DNA of 64,000 bases, from assembly GCF_000025485.1 (NCBI RefSeq), contig NC_013851.1, forward strand, positions 2,399,501 through 2,463,500. Direction: 5' to 3'. Positions 56,549 through 64,000 of the stretch are shown one piece after another (within the stretch, counting starts at the first letter, position 1; every line of letters starts with the position of its first letter). Under the pieces are notes generated by a model. The model searched no databases, had not been told where the DNA came from, and saw only the letters and a list, made by a program, of their open reading frames with translations. A program made the position numbers and the translations under genes. Source of the stretch: Allochromatium vinosum DSM 180 (GTDB lineage Bacteria > Pseudomonadota > Gammaproteobacteria > Chromatiales > Chromatiaceae).

Positions 56549-58006
56549 ATGGCACGCATCCTGATACTCGGAGCCGGTATCTCCGGCCATACGACCGCCC
56601 GTTATCTGGGCAAGTGGGTGGGCAAGCAGCATCAGATCACCGTGGTCTCGCCCAATTCCAAATGGAACTGGATTCCATCCAACATCTGGGTGGGCGTAGG
56701 TGAAATGACCGAGCGCCAAGTCACCTTCGAGCTGGCACCCGTCTACAAGAAGATCAACGTCGGTTTCCGGCAGGCACGCGCCGTCTCGATCCATCCCGAT
56801 GGCGGCGCCGGACACGAGAGCCCCTTCGTCACCATCGAGTACACGGACCCGACTCGGGCCGGTCAGAGCGACGAGATCGAATACGACTATCTGGTCAATG
56901 CCACCGGCCCCAAGCTCAACTTCGACGCCACGCCGGGTCTGGGGCCGGAGACGGGCTACACCATGTCGGTCTGCACCCCGTCCCATGCGCTGGAGGCCAA
57001 CGAGCAGCTCCAGAAGTGCGTCCAGGAGATGAAGGCCGGCGCGCGCAAGACCTTCGTCATCGGCACCGGGCATGGCATGTGCACCTGCCAGGGCGCGGCC
57101 TTCGAGTACATCTACAACGTCGATCACGTCCTGCGTGGGGCCGGCGTGCGCCATCTGGCGCGCGTGGTCTGGATCAGCAACGAGTACGAACTCGGCGACT
57201 TCGGCATGGGAGGCGTGCACATCACCCGAGGCGGCTATCTGACCAACGGCAAGGTCTTCGCCGAGTCGCTGATGGTCGAGCGCGGCCTGGAGTGGATCAC
57301 CCGCGCGGCTGTCACCAAGGTCGAGCCGGGCAAGATCCATTACGAGCAGCTCGACGGCAGTGTCCACGAGCTGGAGTTCGATTTCTCCATGCTCATCCCG
57401 CCCTTCTCGGGCGTGGGACTCAAAGCCTATGACAAATCCGGGAGCGACATCACCGAGCAACTCTTCGCGCCCAACGGCTTCATGAAGGTCGACGCCGACT
57501 ACAATCCCAAGCCCTTCGAGGAATGGAGCAAGGCCGACTGGCCGAAGACCTATCAGACCCCGAAGTACAAGAACATCTTCGCCATCGGCATCGCCTTCGC
57601 CCCGCCGCATCCGATCAGCAAGGTGATGAAGAGTCCGAGCGGTCTGCAGATCAGCCCGACACCGCCGCGCACCGGCATGCCCTCGGCGACCATTGGGAAG
57701 GCTGTGGCCGAGAACATCCGCGATCTGCTCAATGGCGCGACCACGTTGTCGCACACCGCCTCGATGGGCGAGATGGGCGCGGCTTGCGTGGCCTCGACCG
57801 GCATGGATCTCTTCAAGGGCACGGCGGCGACCATGACCGTATTCCCGGTGGTGCCGGACTACGAGACCTATCCCGAGTACGGACGCGACATGGATCTGAC
57901 CTTCGGTGAGATCGGCCTGGCCGGACACTGGATGAAATACCTTCTGCATCATGTCTTCATCTACCAGGCCAAGCTGCGCCCGGGCTGGTCGGTGCTGCCC
58001 GACTGA
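56549..58006 (+). CDS. Sulfide:quinone oxidoreductase-like flavoprotein
   Basis: The product has 485 residues. The FAD motif is ILGAGISGHTTARYL (6-20) and the second dinucleotide motif is near VIGTGHGMCTCQGAA (170-184). Candidate redox cysteines are Cys178, Cys180 and Cys413 (GAACVAST). The C-terminal helices (GHWMKYLLHHVFIYQAKLRPGW) fit monotopic membrane attachment. Segments such as FSMLIPPFSGVG and NIFAIGIAFAPPHP are SQR-like. The long form suggests a divergent class such as SqrF (type VI), which I cannot confirm. It would pass electrons from sulfide to quinone. AGGAGG at 56534-56539 is a strong ribosome-binding site. Confidence 0.82.
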   Translation: MARILILGAGISGHTTARYLGKWVGKQHQITVVSPNSKWNWIPSNIWVGVGEMTERQVTFELAPVYKKINVGFRQARAVSIHPDGGAGHESPFVTIEYTDPTRAGQSDEIEYDYLVNATGPKLNFDATPGLGPETGYTMSVCTPSHALEANEQLQKCVQEMKAGARKTFVIGTGHGMCTCQGAAFEYIYNVDHVLRGAGVRHLARVVWISNEYELGDFGMGGVHITRGGYLTNGKVFAESLMVERGLEWITRAAVTKVEPGKIHYEQLDGSVHELEFDFSMLIPPFSGVGLKAYDKSGSDITEQLFAPNGFMKVDADYNPKPFEEWSKADWPKTYQTPKYKNIFAIGIAFAPPHPISKVMKSPSGLQISPTPPRTGMPSATIGKAVAENIRDLLNGATTLSHTASMGEMGAACVASTGMDLFKGTAATMTVFPVVPDYETYPEYGRDMDLTFGEIGLAGHWMKYLLHHVFIYQAKLRPGWSVLPD

Positions 58007-58093
58007 GTCTCTCTCCCAGTGCGCCGGGGCCTGAAGTCGGTACGATCCCGGACTCCGGCGCGTGCATCCCGAATCGAGCGAGGAATGACGACG

Positions 58094-58252
58094 ATGCCCG
58101 CCAAGAACAAAGAACCCTATCAGCAGGCCTATTACCCGCCGGTCCCGACCGGTTTCACGCGCTATATGCGCCAATCCATTCCATGGCAGTTCATTCGTTT
58201 CTGGATCATCAACTTCAAGATCTTCAAGCTATTGGTGAAGTCGCACAACTGA
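58094..58252 (+). CDS. 52-residue basic protein paired with the SQR-like gene
   Basis: The protein reads MPAKNKEPYQQAYYPPVPTG, then an aromatic and basic stretch including IPWQFIRFWIINFKIFKLL. The C-terminal half is an amphipathic or membrane-surface helix. AGGA (58081-58084) lies 9 bases before this ATG; an in-frame ATG at 58085 is less well placed. It starts 87 bases after the SQR gene on the same strand. I do not recognise it; a membrane anchor or accessory of the flavoprotein is a reasonable hypothesis. Confidence 0.7.
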   Translation: MPAKNKEPYQQAYYPPVPTGFTRYMRQSIPWQFIRFWIINFKIFKLLVKSHN

Positions 58253-58325
58253 TGGCGGATCGACGGAGCACCGAGCGCCCCGGTTCGACTGGGGCGTCGA
58301 TGCCGTCAGCGATCCGGGTGCGCGC

Positions 58326-59000
58326 ATGATCGGTCTGCTCGGCGGCACCTTCGACCCCATCCATTTCGGCCATCTGCGCGCGGCCCTGGACTGTCTCCAG
58401 GGACTCGCGCTCGATCAGGTTCGCTTCATCCCGCTGCGGATCGCCGTCCATCGTCCGCAGCCGCTGGCGAGCACGGCGCAGCGGCTGGCGATGCTGGAGG
58501 CCGCACTCGCCGACGCGCCGGAGTTTGTGCTCGATCGACGCGAGCTGCATCGGGACGGTCCTTCCTATACACTGCACACCCTGCGCTCGCTCCGTGACGA
58601 GTTCGGTCCCGAACGCCCGCTCTGTCTGCTGATCGGCGCCGATGCCTATGCGGGTTTTCTCCAGTGGTATCGCCCGTTGGAGATCCTGGAGCTGGCGCAT
58701 CTGGTGGTCATGCGTCGGCCCGGGCACGATCCGGTCGCCAGTCCCGCCCTGCGACAACTCTATCTGGAACGGGTCTGCGAGGAGCCGCGCTGTCTGGCGG
58801 CCCGAGCGGGCGGCCGCATCCTGTTCCAGACCCTGACCCAGCTCGACATCTCATCGACACGCATCCGCGAACTCATCGCCCAGGGACGCCGTCCGCGTTA
58901 TCTGCTCCCTGACGCCGTGCTCGACTACATCGAGCGTGAACGACTCTATGTGCCGACCGATCCGGCACGCTCGCCCCAACCGCCTCATCCGAACGTCTAG
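58326..59000 (+). CDS. nadD: Nicotinate-nucleotide adenylyltransferase
   Basis: The product has 224 residues. It opens MIGLLGGTFDPIHFGHLR, the nucleotidyltransferase HxGH motif. LCLLIGADAYAGFLQWYRPLEIL and ISSTRIRELIAQGR are the other family blocks. It makes NaAD for NAD synthesis. It normally follows proA directly in gammaproteobacteria; here the SQR-like pair intervenes. Confidence 0.96.
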   Translation: MIGLLGGTFDPIHFGHLRAALDCLQGLALDQVRFIPLRIAVHRPQPLASTAQRLAMLEAALADAPEFVLDRRELHRDGPSYTLHTLRSLRDEFGPERPLCLLIGADAYAGFLQWYRPLEILELAHLVVMRRPGHDPVASPALRQLYLERVCEEPRCLAARAGGRILFQTLTQLDISSTRIRELIAQGRRPRYLLPDAVLDYIERERLYVPTDPARSPQPPHPNV

Positions 59001-59042
59001 GCCGTAACCAAGACATCCCACTTCCCGAATACAGAGGGTTCC

Positions 59043-59405
59043 ATGCAGCTCGATCAACTCAAACAACTGGTTCTCGACACACTCGACGATATGAAGGCCC
59101 GCGACATCCAGGTGCTGGACGTGCGCGGCAAGACCGCCGTGACCGATTTCATGATCATCGCCTCCGGCACCTCGGACCGCCATGTCAAGGCCATCGCCGA
59201 GACCGTGGCCTTTCGCGCCAAGGACGCCGGCGAGACCCCGCTCGGCACTGAGGGTCTGACCGAGGGCGAATGGGCGCTGGTCGATCTCAATGGGGTCGTG
59301 CTCCATGTCATGCTCCCGAAGGTGCGTGACTTCTACGGCCTCGAACGCCTGTGGTCGGCGCCGGCACCTGTCGCCGCGCCGCGTCTGGCGGTCGTTTCGG
59401 CCTGA
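59043..59405 (+). CDS. rsfS: Ribosome silencing factor RsfS
   Basis: The product has 120 residues. It has the RsfS/YbeB block DVRGKTAVTDFMIIASGTSDRHVKAIAE, then EGLTEGEWALVDLNGVVLHVMLPKVRDFYGLERLW. It binds ribosomal protein uL14 and blocks subunit joining when nutrients are short. It is 42 bases after nadD, the conserved order. The large-subunit methyltransferase rlmH usually next is absent and folA follows. Confidence 0.97.
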   Translation: MQLDQLKQLVLDTLDDMKARDIQVLDVRGKTAVTDFMIIASGTSDRHVKAIAETVAFRAKDAGETPLGTEGLTEGEWALVDLNGVVLHVMLPKVRDFYGLERLWSAPAPVAAPRLAVVSA

Positions 59406-59417
59406 GAGCGAGGCGTC

Positions 59418-59936
59418 ATGCCATCGTCTGACTCAGCATCGCTCGAACGACGCCCGGTCATTGCGCTGGTGGCGGCGATGGACGAAGCGCGCGTGATCGG
59501 CCGCGACAACGCGCTACCCTGGCGCCTGCCGGCGGATCTGGCACACTTCAAGGCGCTGACGCTCGACAAGCCCATCCTCATGGGGCGCAAGACCTGGGAA
59601 TCGCTGCCGGGTCTGTTGCCGCGCCGCCGGCATCTGGTGATCTCGCGTGATCCTGACTATCGCGCTGAGGGGTGTGAGGTCTTCGGTTCGCTGGAGACGG
59701 CGATCGCCGCCGTCGACGAGCCCGAGCTGATGATTGTCGGTGGCGCCTCGATCTATGCGCAGTCGCTGCCTCTGGCCGACCGACTCCATTTGACGATCGT
59801 ACAGACGCGGGTCACGGGCGATGCCTGGTTTCCGGCCTGGAATCCGGTCGAGTGGAACGCAGTCGCGCGCGTCGAACGTCCGGCCGACGAGCGCAACGCC
59901 TTCGCCATGACCTTCGTGGATCTGGAGCGCCGCTGA
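59418..59936 (+). CDS. folA: Dihydrofolate reductase
   Basis: The product has 172 residues. Motifs are VAAMDEARVIGRDNALPWRLPADLAHF, ILMGRKTWESLP and ELMIVGGASIYAQSLPLADRLHLTIV. It regenerates tetrahydrofolate. It starts 12 bases after rsfS and ends 5 bases before the convergent apaH stop. Confidence 0.97.
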   Translation: MPSSDSASLERRPVIALVAAMDEARVIGRDNALPWRLPADLAHFKALTLDKPILMGRKTWESLPGLLPRRRHLVISRDPDYRAEGCEVFGSLETAIAAVDEPELMIVGGASIYAQSLPLADRLHLTIVQTRVTGDAWFPAWNPVEWNAVARVERPADERNAFAMTFVDLERR

Positions 59937-59941
59937 GTCTG

Positions 59942-60778
59942 TCAGTCCCGTCCAGGTTGCAGATATCCGGCGCAATCGATCTGGATCGGCTCCAGCGGCT
60001 CGCAGTCGAGCCTGAGCGCCGTGAGTGCGCCGCCCCAGAGACAGCCGCTGTCGATCGCCCAGACGTTCTCGCCGCTCCAGTAGCCCAGCGCCGACCAGTG
60101 GCCGAAGACGATGCGATCGGCGCGCGTGCGTCGACCCGGAACCTGAAACCAGGGCCATAGCCCCGGCGACTGACTGCCGATCTCGCCCTTTTCCTTGAGC
60201 GCCAGAGTGCCATCGCGTGCGCAGAAGCGCAGCCGGGTCAGGGCATTGGTAATGAAGCGCAGCCGCTCGAGGCCGCTGAGATCGGGCGACCAGCGTGCCG
60301 GCTCGTTGCCATACATGGCATGCAGGAACTCGGGATAGTCATCGGAGCGCAACACGGCCTCCAGCTCGCGCGCGCGGGCCAGCGCCTCGGCCAGATCCCA
60401 TTGCGGCGGCAGCCCGGCATGGACGAGCGTCAATCCGAGATCCGGATCGTGATGCAGCAGAGGCCGACGACGCAGCCAGTCGAGCAGCTCGTCGCGATCC
60501 GGCGCGCGCAGGATCGCACCCAGGGTGCTCTTCTTGGAATGCTTGGCGTTGCCGGCGGCCACGGCCAGCAGATGCAGGTCGTGATTGCCCAACACCACGA
60601 TGGCCGAGTCGCCGAGCGCGCGCACCCGGCGCAGCACAGCCAGCGACTCGGGACCGCGATTGACCAGATCGCCGGCGAACCAGAGCCGGTCGGCGGCCGG
60701 ATCGAAGTCGAGACGGTCGAGCAAACGCTCGAGTTCGGCGTGACACCCCTGGATGTCACCGATGGCATAGGCGGTCAT
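59942..60778 (-). CDS. apaH: Symmetrical bis(5'-nucleosyl)-tetraphosphatase
   Basis: The product has 278 residues and is a metallophosphoesterase. Metal motifs are YAIGDIQGCHAEL, WFAGDLVNRGPES and VVLGNHDLHLLAV; LVHAGLPPQW adds a further ligand. It splits Ap4A into two ADP. It is downstream of apaG on the same strand, the standard pairing. Confidence 0.97.
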   Translation of the reverse strand: MTAYAIGDIQGCHAELERLLDRLDFDPAADRLWFAGDLVNRGPESLAVLRRVRALGDSAIVVLGNHDLHLLAVAAGNAKHSKKSTLGAILRAPDRDELLDWLRRRPLLHHDPDLGLTLVHAGLPPQWDLAEALARARELEAVLRSDDYPEFLHAMYGNEPARWSPDLSGLERLRFITNALTRLRFCARDGTLALKEKGEIGSQSPGLWPWFQVPGRRTRADRIVFGHWSALGYWSGENVWAIDSGCLWGGALTALRLDCEPLEPIQIDCAGYLQPGRD

Positions 60779-60827
60779 CTGGAACGGAAATGGGTCGTCA
60801 TCTGAAGTTCAGGCGTGGCCGTGCTGT

Positions 60828-61199
60828 TCAATGCAGCCGCGTCGAGGTCAGTGAAAAGGCCGGAATGCGCGCTCCGAAATGTGTGCCATCGTCGCCGACC
60901 ATTCCATAGTGGCCGTGCATACTGCCGAGCGGTGTCGGGAGCACGGCACCACTGGTGTACCTGAAGGCTTCTCCCGGCTGCAGATGCGGCTGCTCGCCGA
61001 CCACGCCCTGACCGCGCACCTCCTGAATCTGGCCATTGGCGTCGGTGATGATCCAGTGGCGGTCGAGCAAGCGCGCCGGCCTGGTGCCACGGTTCTCGAT
61101 TGTGACGGTGTATGCAAAAACGTAACGCTCCTCTTCCGGCGAGGATTGATCCGGTTGATACTGACTCTGGGCCGAGATCGCGATGAGATAGTCGCTCAA
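60828..61199 (-). CDS. apaG: ApaG protein
   Basis: The product has 123 residues and an immunoglobulin-like fold. YVFAYTVTIENRGTRPARLLDRHWIITDANG and GEAFRYTSGAVLPTPLGSMHGHY are the ApaG hallmarks. The start is TTG (61199) with AGGAG 7 bases upstream. The family is implicated in cobalt and magnesium handling and pyrophosphate binding, without a settled function. The apaH start follows 49 bases downstream. Confidence 0.95.
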   Translation of the reverse strand: MSDYLIAISAQSQYQPDQSSPEEERYVFAYTVTIENRGTRPARLLDRHWIITDANGQIQEVRGQGVVGEQPHLQPGEAFRYTSGAVLPTPLGSMHGHYGMVGDDGTHFGARIPAFSLTSTRLH

Positions 61200-61353
61200 T
61201 TTCGTCTCCTGGATGACGTGCGCTGGATTGGCGCATGATATACCTGTCCGCCGTGTTGCGGAGTCTGCCCCGACCGCAGACGGCTATCTTGTCGCATTTT
61301 GAGATAGTTGTAGAATATTGTTGAAAATTTACTTGAATCCAGGGGTAGTTTGG

Positions 61354-61524
61354 ATGATCTACAGGAAGCGGCTTCATCGAAGGCCGGACCCGCTCATTGT
61401 GCTGATGTTTTTCGTCGTTGTGGGCCTGTGCGCCACCATCAGCTATCAGTTGATCGCCTGTGTACCAGTCGATCCCGGTGAGGTCGCGGCGCAGTCACCC
61501 GAAGCCGGTTCCATCGGCGGTTGA
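61354..61524 (+). CDS. Small membrane protein, 56 residues
   Basis: One hydrophobic helix (PLIVLMFFVVVGLCATISYQLI) follows a basic head (YRKRLHRRPD), so it should sit in the inner membrane with its short acidic tail outside. AGGGG lies just upstream of the ATG. It stands alone between apaG (divergent) and an oxidoreductase gene. I do not recognise it. Confidence 0.55.
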   Translation: MIYRKRLHRRPDPLIVLMFFVVVGLCATISYQLIACVPVDPGEVAAQSPEAGSIGG

Positions 61525-61532
61525 CCCACAAC

Positions 61533-61568
61533 AGGGAGCGCCTTCCTTCGGTCTTGCGGACGCTCCCT
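61533..61568 (+). terminator. Stem-loop after the small membrane protein gene
   Basis: AGGGAGCG (61533-61540) pairs with CGCTCCCT (61561-61568) around a 20-base loop, 8 bases after the stop. It could end this short transcript before the oxidoreductase gene. Confidence 0.5.
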
Positions 61569-61588
61569 CTGTACTCAGGATGGGTTCT

Positions 61589-62551
61589 ATGTCACTCGAT
61601 ACCCTCGACCATCGGCTGAGAGTCGCCGTGATCGGCGTTGGCTATCTGGGCCGGTTCCACGCCCTCATCTACTCGCGCCTGCCCGAGGTCGAACTCGTCG
61701 GTGTCGTCGACACCGATGCCGAACGCGCCGCTTCGGTCGCCGCCGAAGCCGGCTGTGCCGCTCATACGGATCCCCGTGCATTGCTCGATCAGGTCGATGC
61801 CGTCAGTGTCGTGGTGCCCACGACAGCGCATCTGGCCGCCGCGGCGCCCTTCCTGGAGCGCGGTATCCATGTGCTGCTCGAAAAACCGATCGCCGCCACA
61901 CGCGAGGAAGGCGCCGAGATCGTGCGTCTGGCCCGGCGCCATGGCGCCATCCTCCAGATCGGCCATGTCGAGCGCTTCAATGCCGGCGTCATGGCGCTCG
62001 CTCATCGCATCCGCGCGCCACGCTACATCGAGGCCCAGCGCATGGGCGGCTTCGTCGAGCGTGCAACCGATGTCGATGTGGTCTCGGACCTCATGATCCA
62101 CGACCTCGACATCATCCTGTCCCTGGTCGACGCCGAGATCCGGCACATCTCGGCCATCGGCGCCTCGATCCTCACCGAGCACGTCGACATTGCCAACGCC
62201 CGCTTGGAGTTCGACAACGGCACGGTCGCCAACGTAGTCGCCAGCCGGGTCTCGGATCAGACGACACGGCGGATCCGCGTCTTTCAGTCCGGGCGCTATC
62301 TGTCGCTCGATTTCGTCAAGCAGACCATCGATCTGGCCGAGCCGCGCGCAATCGAGGACGGTGCACGCCCGGAGATCGCACGCGAACGTCTCCAGATCGA
62401 TCCCATCAAGCCGCTGGATCTGGAGCTGGCCGAATTCGTGCGCGTGGTTTGTCAGGGCGGGCGACCGCTCGTCGACGGCCAGACAGGACTCAGAGCGCTC
62501 GAAGTGGCTCTGGAGGTGTGCGACCGGATCGCGGCTTCGGGATCGTATTAG
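61589..62551 (+). CDS. Gfo/Idh/MocA-family oxidoreductase
   Basis: The product has 320 residues. The Rossmann motif is VAVIGVGYLGRFHALIY and the family EKP motif is VLLEKPIAATREEG. The C-terminal domain has DLMIHDLDIILSLV, the usual catalytic-region DxxxHDxD. It oxidises or reduces a sugar or related compound using NAD(P). The substrate is unknown. The ATG at 61589 follows AGGA by 8 bases. Confidence 0.88.
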   Translation: MSLDTLDHRLRVAVIGVGYLGRFHALIYSRLPEVELVGVVDTDAERAASVAAEAGCAAHTDPRALLDQVDAVSVVVPTTAHLAAAAPFLERGIHVLLEKPIAATREEGAEIVRLARRHGAILQIGHVERFNAGVMALAHRIRAPRYIEAQRMGGFVERATDVDVVSDLMIHDLDIILSLVDAEIRHISAIGASILTEHVDIANARLEFDNGTVANVVASRVSDQTTRRIRVFQSGRYLSLDFVKQTIDLAEPRAIEDGARPEIARERLQIDPIKPLDLELAEFVRVVCQGGRPLVDGQTGLRALEVALEVCDRIAASGSY

Positions 62552-62640
62552 TGGACGTCGCGCACGGGCGATAGGAATGACAAAGAGGGGGTGGCCACAA
62601 TAGCCGCTCCATCTGTCAGGCGCTCGACACTCCGGCCCCG

Positions 62641-63615
62641 TCAAACACCCGTACTCAGGTACTCCAGGACACGGGTTTCGAGCCAGTAATGTGGCCTCCA
62701 GGGCCAGACGCCGGCGACGAACCCAACATGCCCGCCGTGCGCGGCCAGTTCGAGCGTCACGCCGGGACCGAGTTCATGCGCCCAAGGGACTGTGGTCGGG
62801 AACATGAAGGGATCATCCGCCGCCTGGAGGATGAGCGTGGGCGTGTGGATGCCGGCCAGAAAGGGTCGACAACTGGCCCGCGTGTAATAGTCGAAGACGC
62901 CGGCGAAGCCGTTGAGCGGCGCGGTGATTTGGTCGTCGAACTGGTTGAAGTCGCGGATGGCGTCCAGGTCGACATCCAACGGGAAGAGGCGCTCGGCGAA
63001 CTTGCGCCGCAGACTGGCCTTGAGCCTGCCCAGCAGATAGCGCCGGTAGAGGCGCGAGCCACCCAGATCCAGCCGCAGCATGGCATCGCGCAGCACGAAG
63101 GGCACGGACACGGCTACCGCCCGTTGCAGCCGTGGCGCGGGCGTCTCGCCCAGATACTTGAGCAGCAGATTGGCTCCGAGTGAGAAGCCGATCGCCGCCA
63201 GCGGCGCGCCCTCGGGATCGCGGCTCAAGACCTCCAGCACCTCGGCCAGATCGGCGCTTGCGCCCGAGTGGTAGGCGCGATCGAGCCGGTTCGGTTCCTC
63301 CGAGCATCCGCGCAGAAACAGGAAGATCGGCTGGAAGCCGCCGTGCGCGAGCGTCTGCATCAGGCTGCCCGCATAGTGCGACTCCAGGTTGCCTTCGAGC
63401 CCATGGATCACCAGCACCCGTGGACCGGATGACGCACCCAGAGCCAGATCGATGAAATCACCATCGGCCAGCTCGATCCGGCGCCGTGTCAGCGCCAGGC
63501 GTGGACGCCGACGCATCAGGCTGGGCCAGAGGGTCTGAAGATGAGGACCGGGCAGCCACCAGGCCGGACGGAAATGGCTTGTCGTGAGGCGGCCCGTGGT
63601 GCGCGGCGTGATCAT
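62641..63615 (-). CDS. YheT-family alpha/beta hydrolase
   Basis: The product has 324 residues. Its N-terminal WWLPGPHLQTLWPSLMRR is the YheT/EMB8 signature. VLVIHGLEGNLESHY is the oxyanion region, GFSLGANLLLKYLG holds the nucleophile Ser, and AAHGGHVGFV the catalytic His. It is probably an esterase of unknown natural substrate. Confidence 0.92.
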   Translation of the reverse strand: MITPRTTGRLTTSHFRPAWWLPGPHLQTLWPSLMRRRPRLALTRRRIELADGDFIDLALGASSGPRVLVIHGLEGNLESHYAGSLMQTLAHGGFQPIFLFLRGCSEEPNRLDRAYHSGASADLAEVLEVLSRDPEGAPLAAIGFSLGANLLLKYLGETPAPRLQRAVAVSVPFVLRDAMLRLDLGGSRLYRRYLLGRLKASLRRKFAERLFPLDVDLDAIRDFNQFDDQITAPLNGFAGVFDYYTRASCRPFLAGIHTPTLILQAADDPFMFPTTVPWAHELGPGVTLELAAHGGHVGFVAGVWPWRPHYWLETRVLEYLSTGV

Positions 63616-63747
63616 GCAAGGGCCTCGATGGTCATGGAGATCCCGGCTCGGCTGTGGGTTTGGAGCTCGATTATAAAGGGCTGGAGCCGGCGGATGACGA
63701 TGCCCGAAGACCGCCCCTGGATCCATGACACCTGCAATGATTGCAGA

Positions 63748-64000
63748 TCAGATCAGAACCAGATTGTCGCGATGGATCAACTCCTCGTCGTCGAGATAGC
63801 CGAGGATGGACTCGAAGCTCGACGACGGACGACCGCGAATCCGCTCAGCCTCATCGGCATCGTAGTTGACTAGACCGCGCGCGATCTCCTGCCCGGCCTC
63901 GTCGAGACAGATGACGACCTCACCGCGATTGAAACGCCCCTGCACCGCCTTCACGCCCACGGCCAGCAGACTGGTGCCCTTCTCGCGCAGCGCGCGCACC
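63748..64000 (-). CDS. proB: Glutamate 5-kinase, C-terminal PUA domain (partial)
   Basis: The visible 83 residues, [19 protein letters not shown] then [25 protein letters not shown], form the PUA domain of ProB; the kinase domain lies beyond the right edge. The C-terminus [14 protein letters not shown] is typical. The enzyme starts proline synthesis, upstream of ProA at 55128. Confidence 0.9.
   Translation of the reverse strand, partial: VRALREKGTSLLAVGVKAVQGRFNRGEVVICLDEAGQEIARGLVNYDADEAERIRGRPSSSFESILGYLDDEELIHRDNLVLI

Overview
The window looks like chromosomal DNA of a high-GC gammaproteobacterium, most likely a purple sulfur bacterium of the Chromatiaceae (Allochromatium/Thiocystis/Thiocapsa type). 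The reasons are a soxYZ pair for sulfur oxidation, a sulfide:quinone reductase-like flavoprotein, a glycogen gene cluster with pyruvate phosphate dikinase, and gammaproteobacterial housekeeping genes (glnE, apaGH, rsfS, nadD, tex, alaC-hom). Taxonomy is inferred from gene content only. No tRNA, rRNA, CRISPR array or intact transposon is visible. Most of the window is densely packed, with many ATGA or TGATG stop/start overlaps.

Layout. 1-2466 (minus): a translationally coupled signalling operon with a STAS protein, an RsbW-like kinase, an orphan periplasmic binding protein and the start of a Cache-type sensor that runs off the window. 2664-4796 (plus): an MBL-fold hydrolase and two HMA-like small proteins with possible metal-regulated upstream DNA. 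4916-12826 (minus): ppdK, a hexose-6-phosphate mutarotase, glnE, ilvE and a zinc-finger protein. 13085-15928: valS. 16033-16230: an unknown 65-residue protein. 16567-21108 (plus): a MoxR-type ATPase with its VWA/metallopeptidase-like partner, then an M48 protease/chaperone coupled to soxY and soxZ. 21151-30720: housekeeping genes (pcm, queF, rsgA, tex, uppP, hom), a SET-domain protein, a cold-shock/DUF1294 fusion and an unusual phosphopantetheinyl transferase. 30760-30808: a REP-like element. 30828-35412: alaC, mrcA and folP. 35570-41665: a PilZ protein and the glycogen operon glgX, GH57, DUF4912, glgA. 41907-48566: an MFS transporter, aroC, a tolC-type gene, a cyclase-PilZ fusion, two small membrane proteins and a CbiX-like chelatase.

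48578-54344 is an AT-richer surface-polysaccharide island: two glycosyltransferases, wecB, and a large methyltransferase/coiled-coil/glycosyltransferase fusion carrying tandem 42-bp repeats. Its codon use differs from both flanks and it abuts the frameshifted remains of a GGDEF-EAL gene (54540-54950), so it was probably acquired horizontally. From 55128 the core resumes: proA, an SQR-like gene with a 52-residue companion inserted before nadD, then rsfS, folA, apaH, apaG, an oxidoreductase, a YheT-type hydrolase and the 3' end of proB.

The main candidates for undescribed biology are the binding-protein/partner-switch operon at the left edge, the M48-soxYZ coupling, the SQR plus micro-protein pair, the MoxR/VWA pair, the HMA pair with its palindrome, and the modular surface-glycan fusion protein.
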